From positions 151,299-215,298 of the forward strand of contig NZ_CANNCR010000003.1 in the NCBI RefSeq assembly GCF_947503125.1: a stretch of DNA of 64,000 bases, given 5' to 3'. This document shows, one piece after another, positions 1-9,470 of this stretch. How positions within the stretch are numbered: position 1 is the stretch's first letter; the number at the start of each line of letters is the position of its first letter. A model generated the notes under the pieces. It ran no database searches. It was not told the origin of the DNA and saw only the letters and a list, made by a program, of their open reading frames with translations. The position numbers were made by a program, and so were the translations under genes. The DNA is from an uncultured Metabacillus sp. GTDB taxonomy: Bacteria > Bacillota > Bacilli > Bacillales > Bacillaceae.

Positions 1-1
1 T

Positions 2-868
2 TTGTTTTGTACCTCAATGAAGGATGATGATAAAAATTTCACAGAGGTCCAACCAGTCCTAAATTGTTTTCGCAACAAATTAGGAATTCCAGAAGGAGAA
101 GGAACAGTCAAGACAGCAGATGATTTTGAGGAACAATTTCAGGCCGTGATCGATGAAAATGTGCCGATCATAAGTACTGCATTTGGTCTGCTATCGGAAG
201 AAAAAATGGAGCAAGTGAAAAGAAAAGGGATAAAAGTGGTTTCTATGGTCACAACGGTCCGGGAGGCGATCATGGCTGAAGAGACTGGAGCCGATGTTAT
301 TGTTGCACAAGGAAGTGATGCAGGCGGACATCGAAGCACCTTTGATATCCACGAGCATCCAAATGGAGCGAATATCGGAACATTTTCGCTTATTCCTCAA
401 GTTGTTGATCATGTGAGAGTGCCAGTCGTTGCTGCAGGCGGGATTATGGATGGAAGAGGAATGCTCGCAGCGTTTGTTTTAGGTGCACAAGGAATACAAA
501 TGGGTACACAATTTTTAACAAGCAAAGAATCTGGAATTCACCACATCTATAAACAAGCATTATCTAGTAGTACGGAAGAAAGCACAGTACTAACAAAAAG
601 CTTTTCAGGACGTCCTGCCAGAGGGATTCAAAATGAGTTTATTACGGAATTTGAAAAGACAGGTGTTCCGCCTTTACCTTTTCCAAGTCAAAATACATTA
701 ACAGCAGACATCCGAAAGGCCGCTGCAGCACAGAATAATCCTAACTATATGTCATTATGGTCTGGGCAGGGAACGAGATTGCTAAAGGAGGATAAGCCAG
801 CTGAAAAAATCATCAAAGAGGTGCTAGCGGAAATGGAAGAGTCATTGCGGCTTATAAATAAAAACTAA
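2..868 (+). CDS. Nitronate monooxygenase, 5'-truncated by window edge
   Basis: FMN-dependent nitronate monooxygenase (2-nitropropane dioxygenase family), which oxidises alkyl nitronates. About 288 C-terminal residues are visible. They carry the family block VAQGSDAGGHR and then VPVVAAGGIMDGRG and GAQGIQMGTQF, the phosphate-binding half of the FMN-binding TIM barrel. The reading frame is open to the first base and the first 60-90 residues of the usual ~360-residue protein are missing, so the true start lies upstream of the window. The TTG at base 2 is not a credible start because no ribosome binding site can be seen. The family call is firm; the physiological substrate is unknown. Confidence 0.88.
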   Translation: MFCTSMKDDDKNFTEVQPVLNCFRNKLGIPEGEGTVKTADDFEEQFQAVIDENVPIISTAFGLLSEEKMEQVKRKGIKVVSMVTTVREAIMAEETGADVIVAQGSDAGGHRSTFDIHEHPNGANIGTFSLIPQVVDHVRVPVVAAGGIMDGRGMLAAFVLGAQGIQMGTQFLTSKESGIHHIYKQALSSSTEESTVLTKSFSGRPARGIQNEFITEFEKTGVPPLPFPSQNTLTADIRKAAAAQNNPNYMSLWSGQGTRLLKEDKPAEKIIKEVLAEMEESLRLINKN

Positions 869-998
869 TGCTCCTTCAATGCCGTGTAATCCGATAAAAT
901 TGGGATTATTATTTGATAATTTTCAAATTTGATGGTTATTTTAATAGATGAAAATATGATATGATAGAATATATTTTATTGTGTAAAGGAGCTTTCTT

Positions 999-1928
999 AT
1001 GGAAAAAGTACTTGTTTTTGGTCATAAAAATCCGGATACAGATACAATCTGTTCTGCGATTGCGTATGCTGAGCTGAAAAATAAAATCGGACAAAACGCT
1101 GAGGCTGTTCGCTTAGGTGAAATTAACGGTGAAACACAATATGCGCTTAACTACTTTAAAAAAGATGCACCACGTTTAGTAGAAAAAGTAGCCGGTGAAG
1201 TAAGCGAAGTTATTTTAGTTGACCATAACGAGCGTCAACAAAGTGCGGATGATATTACAGAGGTACGAGTACTAGAGGTAATCGACCACCACAGAATCGC
1301 AAATTTCGAGACTAGCGATCCGCTATATTACCGTGCTGAGCCTGTTGGATGTACAGCAACCATTCTTAACAAACTGTATAAAGAGCATGGCGTACAAATT
1401 GAAAAGGAAACAGCTGGATTAATGCTATCAGCGATTATTTCTGATTCTTTACTATTTAAATCACCAACATGCACACAGCAAGATGTTGACGCAGCAAAAG
1501 AATTAGCTGAAATCGCTGGAGTTGATGCAAATACATATGGATTAGATATGCTAAAAGCTGGTGCTGATCTAAGCGATAAAACAGTTGAGCAGTTAATCTC
1601 GCTTGATGCAAAAGAATTCCAAATGGGCTCAAGCAAAGTGGAAATCGCACAGGTTAATGCTGTTGATACAAATGATGTGCTTGTAAATAAAGCTGAAATT
1701 GAAGCAGCTCTTTCCAAGGTTGTCGCTGAAAAGGGATTAGATTTATTCCTATTCGTTGTAACAGATATTTTAACAAATGATTCTGTTGCTGTAGCCATCG
1801 GTAACGAAGCAAGCAAAGTAGAGCAAGCATTTAATGTTGAGCTTGACAACAACCAAGCCCTACTAAAAGGTGTTGTTTCACGTAAAAAACAAATTGTTCC
1901 TGTATTAACAGAAGCATTTACAAAGTAA
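999..1928 (+). CDS. ppaC: Manganese-dependent inorganic pyrophosphatase (family II)
   Basis: Cytosolic family II pyrophosphatase (DHH superfamily) that hydrolyses PPi to phosphate. The 309 residues match the family length. The N-terminal metal motif GHKNPDTDT gives His9, Asp13 and Asp15. A VDHN motif lies near residue 75 and the DHH motif VIDHHR near 95-100. The C-terminal substrate-binding loop contains SRKKQ. The start ATG follows AAAGGAGC at a normal distance. The gene has its own upstream promoter-like region and is closed by a strong terminator at 1937-1980, so it is probably monocistronic. PPi removal drives biosynthetic reactions forward. Confidence 0.96.
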   Translation: MEKVLVFGHKNPDTDTICSAIAYAELKNKIGQNAEAVRLGEINGETQYALNYFKKDAPRLVEKVAGEVSEVILVDHNERQQSADDITEVRVLEVIDHHRIANFETSDPLYYRAEPVGCTATILNKLYKEHGVQIEKETAGLMLSAIISDSLLFKSPTCTQQDVDAAKELAEIAGVDANTYGLDMLKAGADLSDKTVEQLISLDAKEFQMGSSKVEIAQVNAVDTNDVLVNKAEIEAALSKVVAEKGLDLFLFVVTDILTNDSVAVAIGNEASKVEQAFNVELDNNQALLKGVVSRKKQIVPVLTEAFTK

Positions 1929-1936
1929 TTAATAGA

Positions 1937-1980
1937 GAAGCCATTCGCCTTATTTACTCAAGGTGAATGGCTTCTTTTTT
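1937..1980 (+). terminator. Rho-independent terminator after ppaC
   Basis: A GAAGCCATTCGCCTT arm pairs with AAGGTGAATGGCTTC across an 8-nt loop and is followed by TTTTTT. It lies 9 nt after the ppaC stop codon. Confidence 0.93.
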
Positions 1981-2132
1981 ATACATATGAAAAGTCATTA
2001 TATACTTATTCTTTGTCAATTCTTGCTACAGTTTTGCAAATAATACATAATGAATAGAAATGCTATTATCTGTCTTGCGCTATTTATAGTATAATAATGG
2101 AGGTTAAGTAAACATTGGAAAGGTGGAATCAC

Positions 2133-2456
2133 ATGCTGAAATTATCTATTTCTTTCATCATAATTATTTATGTGTTTATTTCACCTGTTCTTCAGATAAA
2201 GGGCCATTTGACTGATGATGATTTGGAAAAAGAATTTCTTTCTATTATTTCTGAACTGGAGATAGAAGCTTCCAAATTAGCGGTGTTTAAAGAAATGAAA
2301 GTGACAAAGATGTTGACTGCATTTCATAGTAATGAAAAAAACGTCGCTATACATCTAATAGGGATGGATCAAATCTTACATAACATAATCGACTATTTTC
2401 CTCATGATAAGTCCTTTCTCATTGTGAAGAAATACCAATCAAATTATCTCAGCTAA
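2133..2456 (+). CDS. Small membrane-anchored protein of unknown function
   Basis: A 107-residue protein I do not recognise. ATG 2133 is preferred because AAAGGTGG lies 8 nt upstream; an in-frame TTG at 2115 would overlap that site. Residues 3-20 form a hydrophobic signal peptide or membrane anchor rich in Ile, Phe and Val. The rest is soluble and acidic/amphipathic, with no cysteines or catalytic motif. It sits between ppaC and secDF in the same direction but with a 62-nt gap, so co-transcription with secDF is possible, not shown. Confidence 0.6.
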   Translation: MLKLSISFIIIIYVFISPVLQIKGHLTDDDLEKEFLSIISELEIEASKLAVFKEMKVTKMLTAFHSNEKNVAIHLIGMDQILHNIIDYFPHDKSFLIVKKYQSNYLS

Positions 2457-2518
2457 CTATTGATTATCAATATTTGAAGGTAATGATTTATCATAATGAA
2501 GGTAGGAGATTTTAAACA

Positions 2519-4783
2519 ATGGTTAAAAAAAATCGCATCGTCGCATTTTTTATATTTCTTGTCGTTTTTTCAAGCATCATGCTGGCGACTTCTAAGGACA
2601 TCTTAAACAATATTAAATTAGGCCTTGATCTGCAGGGTGGTTTTGAAATTCTATATGAGGTGAAACCTGCAAAAGAAGGACAAGTGATTGACCAAAAAGC
2701 ACTTGCAGCAACTGCAGAAGCTTTAGATAAACGGGTAAACATTTTAGGTGTGAGTGAGCCTAATATCCAAATTGAAGGTGAAAATCGCATTCGGGTTCAA
2801 TTAGCAGGTGTTGAGGATCAAAATGAGGCAAGAGAGATTTTATCAACAGAAGCAAACCTGTCTTTTCGTGATGCAAATGATCGTCTCATGATGGATGGTT
2901 CTGATCTTGCCGAAGGAGGAGCAGAACAAACCTTTGATGAGAATGGTAAGCCAAGTGTTTCAATAAAATTAAAAAGTGCTGATAAATTTCGTGATGTAAC
3001 CCAGCAAATTGTTGATCTCACTCCAAACAACGTTTTAGTAATTTGGCTGGACTTCGAAGAAGGCAAGGACTCTTTTGCTAAAGAAAGTGCGAAGCCGGAA
3101 CCAAAATACATTTCAGCACCAGTTGTAAACCAGGTTTTTAATCAAAATACGGTATCCATTGTAGGGGATTTTACGATAGACGAAGCAAAAAATTTAGCAG
3201 ACATTTTAAATGCTGGTGCGCTGCCTGTTAAACTTGATGAAATCTACTCCACTTCAGTAGGTGCTTCATTTGGTGAACAAGCAATGGATAAAACAGTATT
3301 TGCAGGTATTATTGGCGTACTGGCAGTTTATCTCTTTATGATTTTTTACTATCGTTTTCCCGGCTTTATTGCCACGATCACCTTGACCATTTACAGTTAT
3401 TTGACTGTTCTCGTTTTTGATTGGATGAACGTCGTTTTAACACTGCCTGGTATTGCAGCGCTTATTTTAGGTGTTGGTATGGCGGTAGATGCTAATATCA
3501 TCACATATGAACGAATAAGAGAGGAAATTAAAGTTGGCAAATCAATGCAAGCTGCGTTTAAAGCGGGGAATCAAAGCTCGTTTTCTGCCGTTACCGATGC
3601 AAACTTAACAACGCTTTTAGCTTCTGCTGTTCTTTTCTTTTATGGGACAAGTTCGGTAAAAGGGTTTGCGACAAGCTTAATCATTGGGATACTCGGAAGC
3701 TTTTTGACCAACGTCTATCTGTCAAGATGGTTGCTTGGCCTATGGGTGAATAGTAGAATTTTCAATAAAAAACCTGGTTGGTTTGGGGTTAAGCAAAAAG
3801 AAATACATGATATATCTGAAAACTTTGATACTCTTGATCTTCCTACTAAATTTGATCGTTTTGATTTTGTAAAGCATCGTAAAAAGTTCTTTGCTTTTTC
3901 AGGAATCATCCTGCTGTTAGGGATCATATGCCTATTCGTGCTTCGTTTGAATCTAGGCATTGACTTTACAAGCGGGACAAGAGTGGAGCTGCTTTCTGAT
4001 AAACCTCTAAATACGGAGTTGGTTGCAGCTGAGCTTGAAGAAATTGAACTGCCGACAGATGATATCGTCATTTCAGGAGAAGAAAGCAATTTAGCGGTTG
4101 CAAGATATAAAGGAATCCTTTCAAAATCAGAAATCGCAACGTTAAAGAGCCACTTTAGCAAGGAATTAGGGGCAGAGCCAAATGTAAGCAGTGTGACGCC
4201 GACTGTTGGTAAAGAGCTGGCCAAAAATGCTTTGACCGCATTGCTTATTTCTGTTGTAGGATTGATTATTTTTGTCACCTTCCGCTTTGAACTTCGAATG
4301 GCTGTTTCAGCCGTCATCGCGCTTTTATATGCAACATTTTTTGTCATTCCGTTCTTTAGTGTGACGGGTCTGGAAGTAGATATCACGTTTATTGCTGCGC
4401 TTTTAACGGTTGTCGGCTATTCAATTAACGATACAATTGTCACCTTTGACCGCATGCGTGAGAATATGCAAAGAAGAAGGTATTTGAAGACATATGAGGA
4501 TATCGTTGATGTCGTCAATACAAGTTTACGACAAACATTGGGGCGTTCTGTTAACACCGTTTTAATGGTTGCGATCACTGTTCTTTCGCTGCTGATCTTT
4601 GGAAGCGAGGCGATTCGGCCGTTTTCAATTGCATTATTAGTTGGTTTGATCGTTGGAACCTACTCTTCTATTTTTATCGCTGCTCAGCTTTGGGGAGAGT
4701 GGAAGCATAAGGAATTGAAGAAGAAAGGTGTTATTAAGACCTTTAAAGAGAAACGTGTGTATTCAGATGAACCACAAGTGTAA
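2519..4783 (+). CDS. secDF: Protein translocase subunit SecDF (fused)
   Basis: Accessory subunit of the Sec translocon, which uses the proton gradient to pull preproteins across the membrane. SecD and SecF are fused in one 754-residue chain, as is usual in Bacillus. The SecD half has an N-terminal membrane segment (about residues 7-24), the signature GLDLQGG at 35-41, a large extracellular region, and then a membrane bundle with GMAVDANIITYERIREE. The SecF half starts near residue 460 with GIDFTSGTR and contains VGYSINDTIVTFDRMRE. The start ATG follows GTAGGAG. A terminator closes the gene. Confidence 0.97.
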   Translation: MVKKNRIVAFFIFLVVFSSIMLATSKDILNNIKLGLDLQGGFEILYEVKPAKEGQVIDQKALAATAEALDKRVNILGVSEPNIQIEGENRIRVQLAGVEDQNEAREILSTEANLSFRDANDRLMMDGSDLAEGGAEQTFDENGKPSVSIKLKSADKFRDVTQQIVDLTPNNVLVIWLDFEEGKDSFAKESAKPEPKYISAPVVNQVFNQNTVSIVGDFTIDEAKNLADILNAGALPVKLDEIYSTSVGASFGEQAMDKTVFAGIIGVLAVYLFMIFYYRFPGFIATITLTIYSYLTVLVFDWMNVVLTLPGIAALILGVGMAVDANIITYERIREEIKVGKSMQAAFKAGNQSSFSAVTDANLTTLLASAVLFFYGTSSVKGFATSLIIGILGSFLTNVYLSRWLLGLWVNSRIFNKKPGWFGVKQKEIHDISENFDTLDLPTKFDRFDFVKHRKKFFAFSGIILLLGIICLFVLRLNLGIDFTSGTRVELLSDKPLNTELVAAELEEIELPTDDIVISGEESNLAVARYKGILSKSEIATLKSHFSKELGAEPNVSSVTPTVGKELAKNALTALLISVVGLIIFVTFRFELRMAVSAVIALLYATFFVIPFFSVTGLEVDITFIAALLTVVGYSINDTIVTFDRMRENMQRRRYLKTYEDIVDVVNTSLRQTLGRSVNTVLMVAITVLSLLIFGSEAIRPFSIALLVGLIVGTYSSIFIAAQLWGEWKHKELKKKGVIKTFKEKRVYSDEPQV

Positions 4784-4817
4784 GCTGCGATGCTAGAATA
4801 AAAAAGGTTAGATCAGG

Positions 4818-4850
4818 CACAGAGGTGAGTAAACCTCTGTGTATTTTTTT
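4818..4850 (+). terminator. Terminator after secDF
   Basis: CACAGAGGT pairs with ACCTCTGTG over a 6-nt loop, followed by TATTTTTTT. Confidence 0.9.
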
Positions 4851-4888
4851 AAAGGTAAGAAAGTATAAAATTTTGTACTTAGTTTTAG

Positions 4889-5008
4889 TGTCTAGCTCCA
4901 GCGCCTAGCCCCTCTAGGGTCTAGCCACTCATGAATTGAAGGCAAAGAACGCCTTCTATTCATGAGCGTCTTATTTGCCCTAGGCTGATCAAGGCGCTTA
5001 CGCTTTTC
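4889..5008. repeat. Palindromic intergenic repeat of Bacillus type
   Basis: The block starts TGTCTAGCTCCAGCGCCTAG and ends GGCTGATCAAGGCGCTTACG. It has nested inverted repeats: an inner hairpin CTCATGAAT / ATTCATGAG around GAAGGC / GCCTTC, and outer arms AGCGCCTAG / CTAGGC with GGCGCT. From memory, blocks with these ends recur many times between genes in Bacillus and relatives. Only one copy is present in this window, so the repeat status rests on that recognition. Confidence 0.65.
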
Positions 5009-5024
5009 TTATGAGGAGATTGGG

Positions 5025-5165
5025 TTATTTACCTTCATTACCATCTTCTCTTATTGCCTCATTATGATCTTCTATTGGCTGGGGATGTCCATATAGCAGG
5101 TTAATTTCTCTTGCCACCTCATTTAAAAACTCGTCCGATAATAAGAGCTTCTTTTCCTTTGACAT
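5025..5165 (-). CDS. Small ORF, 46 residues, unknown
   Basis: Reading the minus strand, ATG at 5165 follows AAAGGGTGA with normal spacing and opens 46 codons ending in TAA. The product is charged, with runs such as MSKEKKLLLSDEFLNEVARE, then a Pro-rich GHPQPIEDHNEA and an acidic tail. It contains no membrane segment. The good ribosome binding site and amphipathic N-terminus support translation. I do not recognise a family. Confidence 0.45.
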   Translation of the reverse strand: MSKEKKLLLSDEFLNEVAREINLLYGHPQPIEDHNEAIREDGNEGK

Positions 5166-5320
5166 GTCATTCACCCTTTACTCGTTTTACCTATCATTAT
5201 CATTGACGTTTTCATCATGAATATTCCAGACTCATTTTTTATGTTCAACAAGAAAAAATTACGATTAGGTATTTACATAGCAAAATCTTAGGAGTATGAT
5301 AATCATCAGTTTCATAATTC

Positions 5321-5462
5321 AAATCGCTTAATCCATTAGGAACGGGGGACCCATTTTCACGTGGATCATTGATCCTTTGGGGTGAATCCTTAACAGGTAG
5401 GGATACTCTTTTGTCCCGAACCCGACAGCTAACTCCGTAAGCGTTATGAGAGGAAGGTGGAG
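5321..5462 (+). ncRNA. c-di-AMP riboswitch (ydaO-yuaA)
   Basis: The conserved blocks of the ydaO class occur in order: ATCGCTTAATC, GGAACGGGGGACCCA, TTGGGGTGAATCC, AGGGATACTC, CCCGAACCCGACAGCTAAC and GAGAGGAAGG. This class binds cyclic di-AMP and shuts off K+ uptake or osmoprotective genes when the signal is high. It sits 160 nt upstream of the kimA reading frame, its usual partner, and is followed by a terminator-like hairpin. All core blocks look intact although the gene behind it is broken. Confidence 0.95.
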
Positions 5463-5484
5463 CTGGTGTGACAGACAAAATGAA

Positions 5485-5524
5485 TGTCCACAAGCTATTA
5501 ACGGTGCCTTTGTGGGCTTTTTGG
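5485..5524 (+). terminator. Riboswitch expression-platform terminator
   Basis: TGTCCACAA pairs with TTGTGGGC, followed by a T-rich run CTTTTTGG. It is placed directly after the c-di-AMP aptamer and so is the likely OFF hairpin. Confidence 0.65.
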
Positions 5525-5622
5525 CGTTCCTAAAAAAGATATAAATTGATCTTATTGAAGGCTTATATCCCTGAATGTGGGGAATATAAGCGTGTAATCA
5601 AAAAAACGTGGTGGTGTAAGAA

Positions 5623-7439
5623 ATGGTATCTACGGTAAAAAGAATCTTAATAGGTCGCCCCTTAAAGTCAACAGAATTAGGGGAACAAAAACTGAATAAG
5701 AAGAAAGCTCTGGCTATTTTATCTTCTGATGCTTTATCATCTGTTGCATATGGGCCAGAACAAATTTTGCTTGTTTTAATGACAGTAAGTGCCGTTGCCT
5801 TTTGGTACTCAATCCCAATCGCAATTGGCGTATTATTTCTCTTATTGGCACTCCTATCGGCAAATTATTTTTGCCTATCCGCACGGAGGTGGGGCATATG
5901 TCGTTTCACGAGAGAATCTTGGAGTAAATCCAGGGCTTGTTGCAGGCGGTTCATTATTGGTTGACTATATTCTGACTGTAGCAGTTAGTGTGTCGGCGGG
6001 AACAGATGCGATTACTTCCGCTTTTCCTGCCTTACATTCATACAATGTCATCATCGCATGTTTACTTGTTGTGTTTTTAACTATCTTGAATTTAAGAGGG
6101 GTTACTGAATCAGCTTCCTTTTTAGCCTATCCAGTTTACTTATTTGTTTTCGCTTTGTTTGTCTTAATTGGAGTAGGCTTATATCAGATTGTGACTGGTC
6201 ATGTCTCACCAGAGCTTCATGCACCTGTTGGGTCGCCGGTTACTGGTATAACCTTGTTTTTGCTGCTTAGAGCATTTGCGTCAGGTTGTTCTGCTTTAAC
6301 TGGTGTAGAAGCGATTTCGAATGCGATCCCCAATTTTAAGGACCCAGCTCCGAATAATGCAGCGAAAACGCTGACAGCAATGGGGATATTGCTCGCGATT
6401 TTATTTTCGGGTATTGTTTATTTAGCCTATTACTATGGTATAACACCAAAAGCAGAGGAAACGGTTGTTTCACAAATAGCATCAGAAACCTTTGGAAGGA
6501 ATTTCATGTATTTCTTCATTCAAGGAACAACAGCTATGATTCTTATTCTAGCGGCAAATACCGGTTATTCTGCTTTCCCTCTATTGGCTTTTAATCTTGC
6601 AAAGGATAAATATTTGGCAAGAATGTTTACCATTAGAGGAGATCGCTTAGGGTATTCTAATGGTATCATATTTCTTGGAGTGGCTTCCATTCTTTTGATT
6701 ATCGCCTTTAGAGGACATACTGAGCAATTAATTCCGCTTTATGCAGTTGGTGTATTCATACCATTTACCTTATCTCAAACAGGGATGCTGGTTAAATGGA
6801 TTCGTGAAAAGCCTGATGGCTGGGTGGTAAAGCTGACAATTAACTTTGTCGGGGCATTCATTAGCTTTTTAGTTATGATGACGTTCTTTATCACTAAATT
6901 TGGCCAGGTGTGGTCTGTTGGTTTTCCTGCCAATTCTTGTGTTCATTTTTCATCGGGTGAAAAAGCACTATGACGCAGTAGGAAACCAATTAAGAATCAC
7001 AACATGTGAACCAGTTAAACCAATTGAGGGAAATGTGATTATTGTTCCAGTCGCAGGAATTACTCATGTTGTAGAGAATTCATTAAATTATGCGAAATCT
7101 TTAAATGCTGACCAAATCATTGCTGTTTATGTTTCGTTTGAACGAAAGGATGAAAAAACCTTTGAACAGAAATGGGAAAAATGGCAGCCGGATATTCGGC
7201 TAGTGACATTACACTCATATTATAGAAGCATCATCCAGCCGCTATCAAAATTTATTGATACAGTGGAACATAAAGCAGATGAGTCAAATTATCGGGTCAC
7301 GGTGTTAATCCCGCAATTTATTCCGAAGAAAAGATGGCACTATATTCTTCATAATCAGTCAAGCTTGTTAATTCGGGCTGTGCTTTTGTATAGGAAAGAT
7401 GTTGTAGTTACTACAGTTCCTTATCATCTAAAGGAATAA
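5623..7439 (+). pseudogene. kimA: KimA-type potassium importer, two frameshifts
   Basis: High-affinity K+/H+ symporter of the APC superfamily (formerly YdaO). The family sequence continues across three frames. Frame one starts at 5623 with LSSDALSSVAYGPEQI. Frame two takes over near 5868 with YRQIIFAYPHGGGAYVVS and carries the membrane core to about 6920. Frame three then gives VFLPILVFIF and the cytosolic C-terminal domain to 7439. Both junctions need a net loss of 2 nt (mod 3); family spacing from memory fits about 8 nt lost at the first and 2 nt at the second. No slippery heptamer is apparent, so programmed frameshifting is unlikely. It is either a decayed gene or assembly error. Confidence 0.88.
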
Positions 7440-7504
7440 AATGTTGGTAGATATGAAAATTTATACCATGAATCTATCTTAGCTTAAGTGAGTAAATTGT
7501 GATA

Positions 7505-7537
7505 AAACCTTCTATTTTAAGGAATAGAAGGTTTTTG
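7505..7537 (+). terminator. Terminator after kimA
   Basis: AAACCTTCTATT pairs with AATAGAAGGTTT, followed by TTTGT. Confidence 0.85.
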
Positions 7538-7668
7538 TATTTTAGCAAGGAAATCATTCTGAAGAAACAGAATATTAGAGCTTTTTGCTGAATGATTGAC
7601 CATCATAAGATGATTTGCTATTCTCAAATCTAGTTAATTAAATAGAGTTAAAATCCTCATCGCTATCC

Positions 7669-7846
7669 TGGTGAGGTAGAGGTTGCAACAATTAAGAGTA
7701 GTTCTTACTGAGATCTGGTGGGATCATGGAAGAAGAAACAAAAGGAATTGTTGCCGAAGCAAGGAATGACCACACAGCTATCCTTGCTGGGACTGCACTG
7801 AATAAGTGCAGGACTGTCATAGGTTTTTTCTATGGAGAGCTATTAC
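7669..7846 (+). ncRNA. Lysine riboswitch (L box)
   Basis: Conserved L-box elements appear in order: GAGGTAGAGGTTGCAAC, AGTAGT, GGAATTGTTGCCGAAGC, TGCTGGGACTGC, AGGACTGTCA and GGAGAGCTA. This class lowers expression of lysine synthesis or uptake genes when lysine is plentiful. A terminator follows at 7875 and then the ribosome binding site of the permease gene, so the permease is probably a lysine transporter of the YvsH kind. Confidence 0.92.
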
Positions 7847-7874
7847 GGGATAGGATGCGGGTTTTTTGAATAAG

Positions 7875-7908
7875 AACGCGTAGAGTATGAATCTATGCGT
7901 TTTTTTAA
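7875..7908 (+). terminator. Lysine riboswitch terminator
   Basis: AACGCGTAGA pairs with TCTATGCGTT over a 7-nt loop and runs into seven T. It lies between the aptamer and the permease start. Confidence 0.9.
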
Positions 7909-7936
7909 TATCATTTATCAATTCGGAGGAATTCTT

Positions 7937-9355
7937 ATGATAGACAAAAAATGGGGGCTTTAAGTTTTGACCTCCTTAGTAGTTGGAAATATGGTAGGCT
8001 CGGGCATCTTTATGCTTCCAAGCACACTTGCACAGACAGCAAGTCCTTTAGGGGTAACCTTTGCATGGATCATTACCGGGCTGGGTGTTTTGATGATTGC
8101 CCTTGTCTTTGGTAAGTTAGCAATCCGCAGGCCTGATTTAACAGCTGGGCCTCAAAGCTATGCACGTGAATTATTTGCATCAAAGAATAAGGGAAATGTT
8201 GCCGGTTTTGGTATGGTTTGGGGATATTGGATCGCAAACTGGATAAGTAACGTTGCGATTATTACAAGCTTTGCAGGCTATCTATCTACTTTCTTTCCTA
8301 TCATGAGCAACCCATCCATTTTGTTTACAATTGGAAACCAAGATGTTGAATTAGGGAGACTTGTGACATTTATTGTTTGTACCCTGTTACTATGGGGAAC
8401 ACATTTCATTTTGGTAACGAACCTAAATGTTGGAGGAAAAGTAAATGTTGTAGCAACTTCTACAAAAATTATTGGCTTTGTTTTATTTATTGTCGCAGCG
8501 CTTTTTGCATTTCAATCCTCAAATTTAGGAGATTTATATTCACCTGTTGTTGATGCTAATGGACAAACACATGGATTATCCAGTCAAATCAATTTAGCGA
8601 TGATTTCGACCCTATGGGCATTTGTTGGGATTGAGTCTGCTGTGATCTTATCTGGACGGGCAAAATCTCAACGCGATGTCAGCCGCGCAACTATTATTGG
8701 CTTGTTTATCGCGTTAACGATCTATACAGGAATTACATTACTGATCATGGGCGTTTTACCGCAGGAGGTATTAAAAGCTTCTGACAAACCATTCGTAGAT
8801 GCGCTTTCTGTTATGATTGGCGACATGGGTGCAACCGTTATGGCCATCCTTGCGATTGTTTCATTGCTTGGCTCGACAATCGGTTGGATCCTTCTAAGTG
8901 CTGAAGTGCCTTATCAAGCGGCAAAAAAAGGAACTTTTCCAAGCTTTTTTGCCAAGGTAAATAAGAAAGGAAGCCCGGTTCGTGCTTTAACCGTTACAAA
9001 TGCTATGTCGCAAATTTTTATTCTTTCCGTCATTTCAGGTACGATTAGTGAGGCATATACATTTTTGACAACTTCTGCAACACTGGCCTATCTTATTCCT
9101 TATTTTGTTTCAGCGTTATTCTTCTTAAAGCTTGTGATAAAAGGAGAAACATATGATCGTATAGCAGGTTCTAGATGGTTCGACGGTTTGATTGCAGTTT
9201 TAGCACTTATCTATTCGGTATGGGTTATTAAATCAGGAATCTCAGATTTAACGACATTTTCGTTGGGAATTGGATTATTTCTAGCAGGTATTATTATTTA
9301 TCCGTTTGTAAATCGTAAAAAAACTAACAGTCAAGTTGGTCATGAAGCCGAATAA
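7937..9355 (+). pseudogene. yvsH: Lysine-type APC permease with stop at codon 9
   Basis: Basic amino acid permease of the APC family (YvsH/ArcD type), about 12 membrane segments. Expected function is lysine uptake, inferred from the upstream lysine riboswitch. The natural start is ATG 7937, after CGGAGGAATTCTT. Codon 9 is TAA at 7961-7963, giving MIDKKWGL-stop-VLTSLVVGNMVGSG. The frame is otherwise open to 9355 and the family glycine-rich motif VGNMVGSGIFMLP is intact. One base change (for example TTA to TAA) explains the stop. TTG 7967 with GGGGG 8 nt upstream could allow weak restart, giving a 462-residue protein lacking only the N-terminal tail. It is therefore either a recent pseudogene or a poorly translated gene. 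Confidence 0.82.
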
Positions 9356-9470
9356 CCAACGATTTTAGATTAACCAATATCGCGTCTATTATTTTTGCGA
9401 AAAAATAAAATTTAATATAATATAAATAGTTGGGATTGATGTAAACTAGATTTAGATAGGAGGAATCAAT

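Noticed and set aside
1328..1852. 174-codon minus-strand ORF inside ppaC
   Set aside because: It is the antisense shadow of a confirmed gene, with a serine-rich composition typical of such frames.
5623..7439. Programmed ribosomal frameshifting in kimA
   Set aside because: Two shifts would be needed, no slippery sequence or stimulatory structure is apparent at either junction, and the family is not known to use it.
7937..7969. Recoding of the TAA at codon 9 of the permease
   Set aside because: TAA is not a selenocysteine or pyrrolysine codon and no suppressor signal is seen; a point mutation is simpler.
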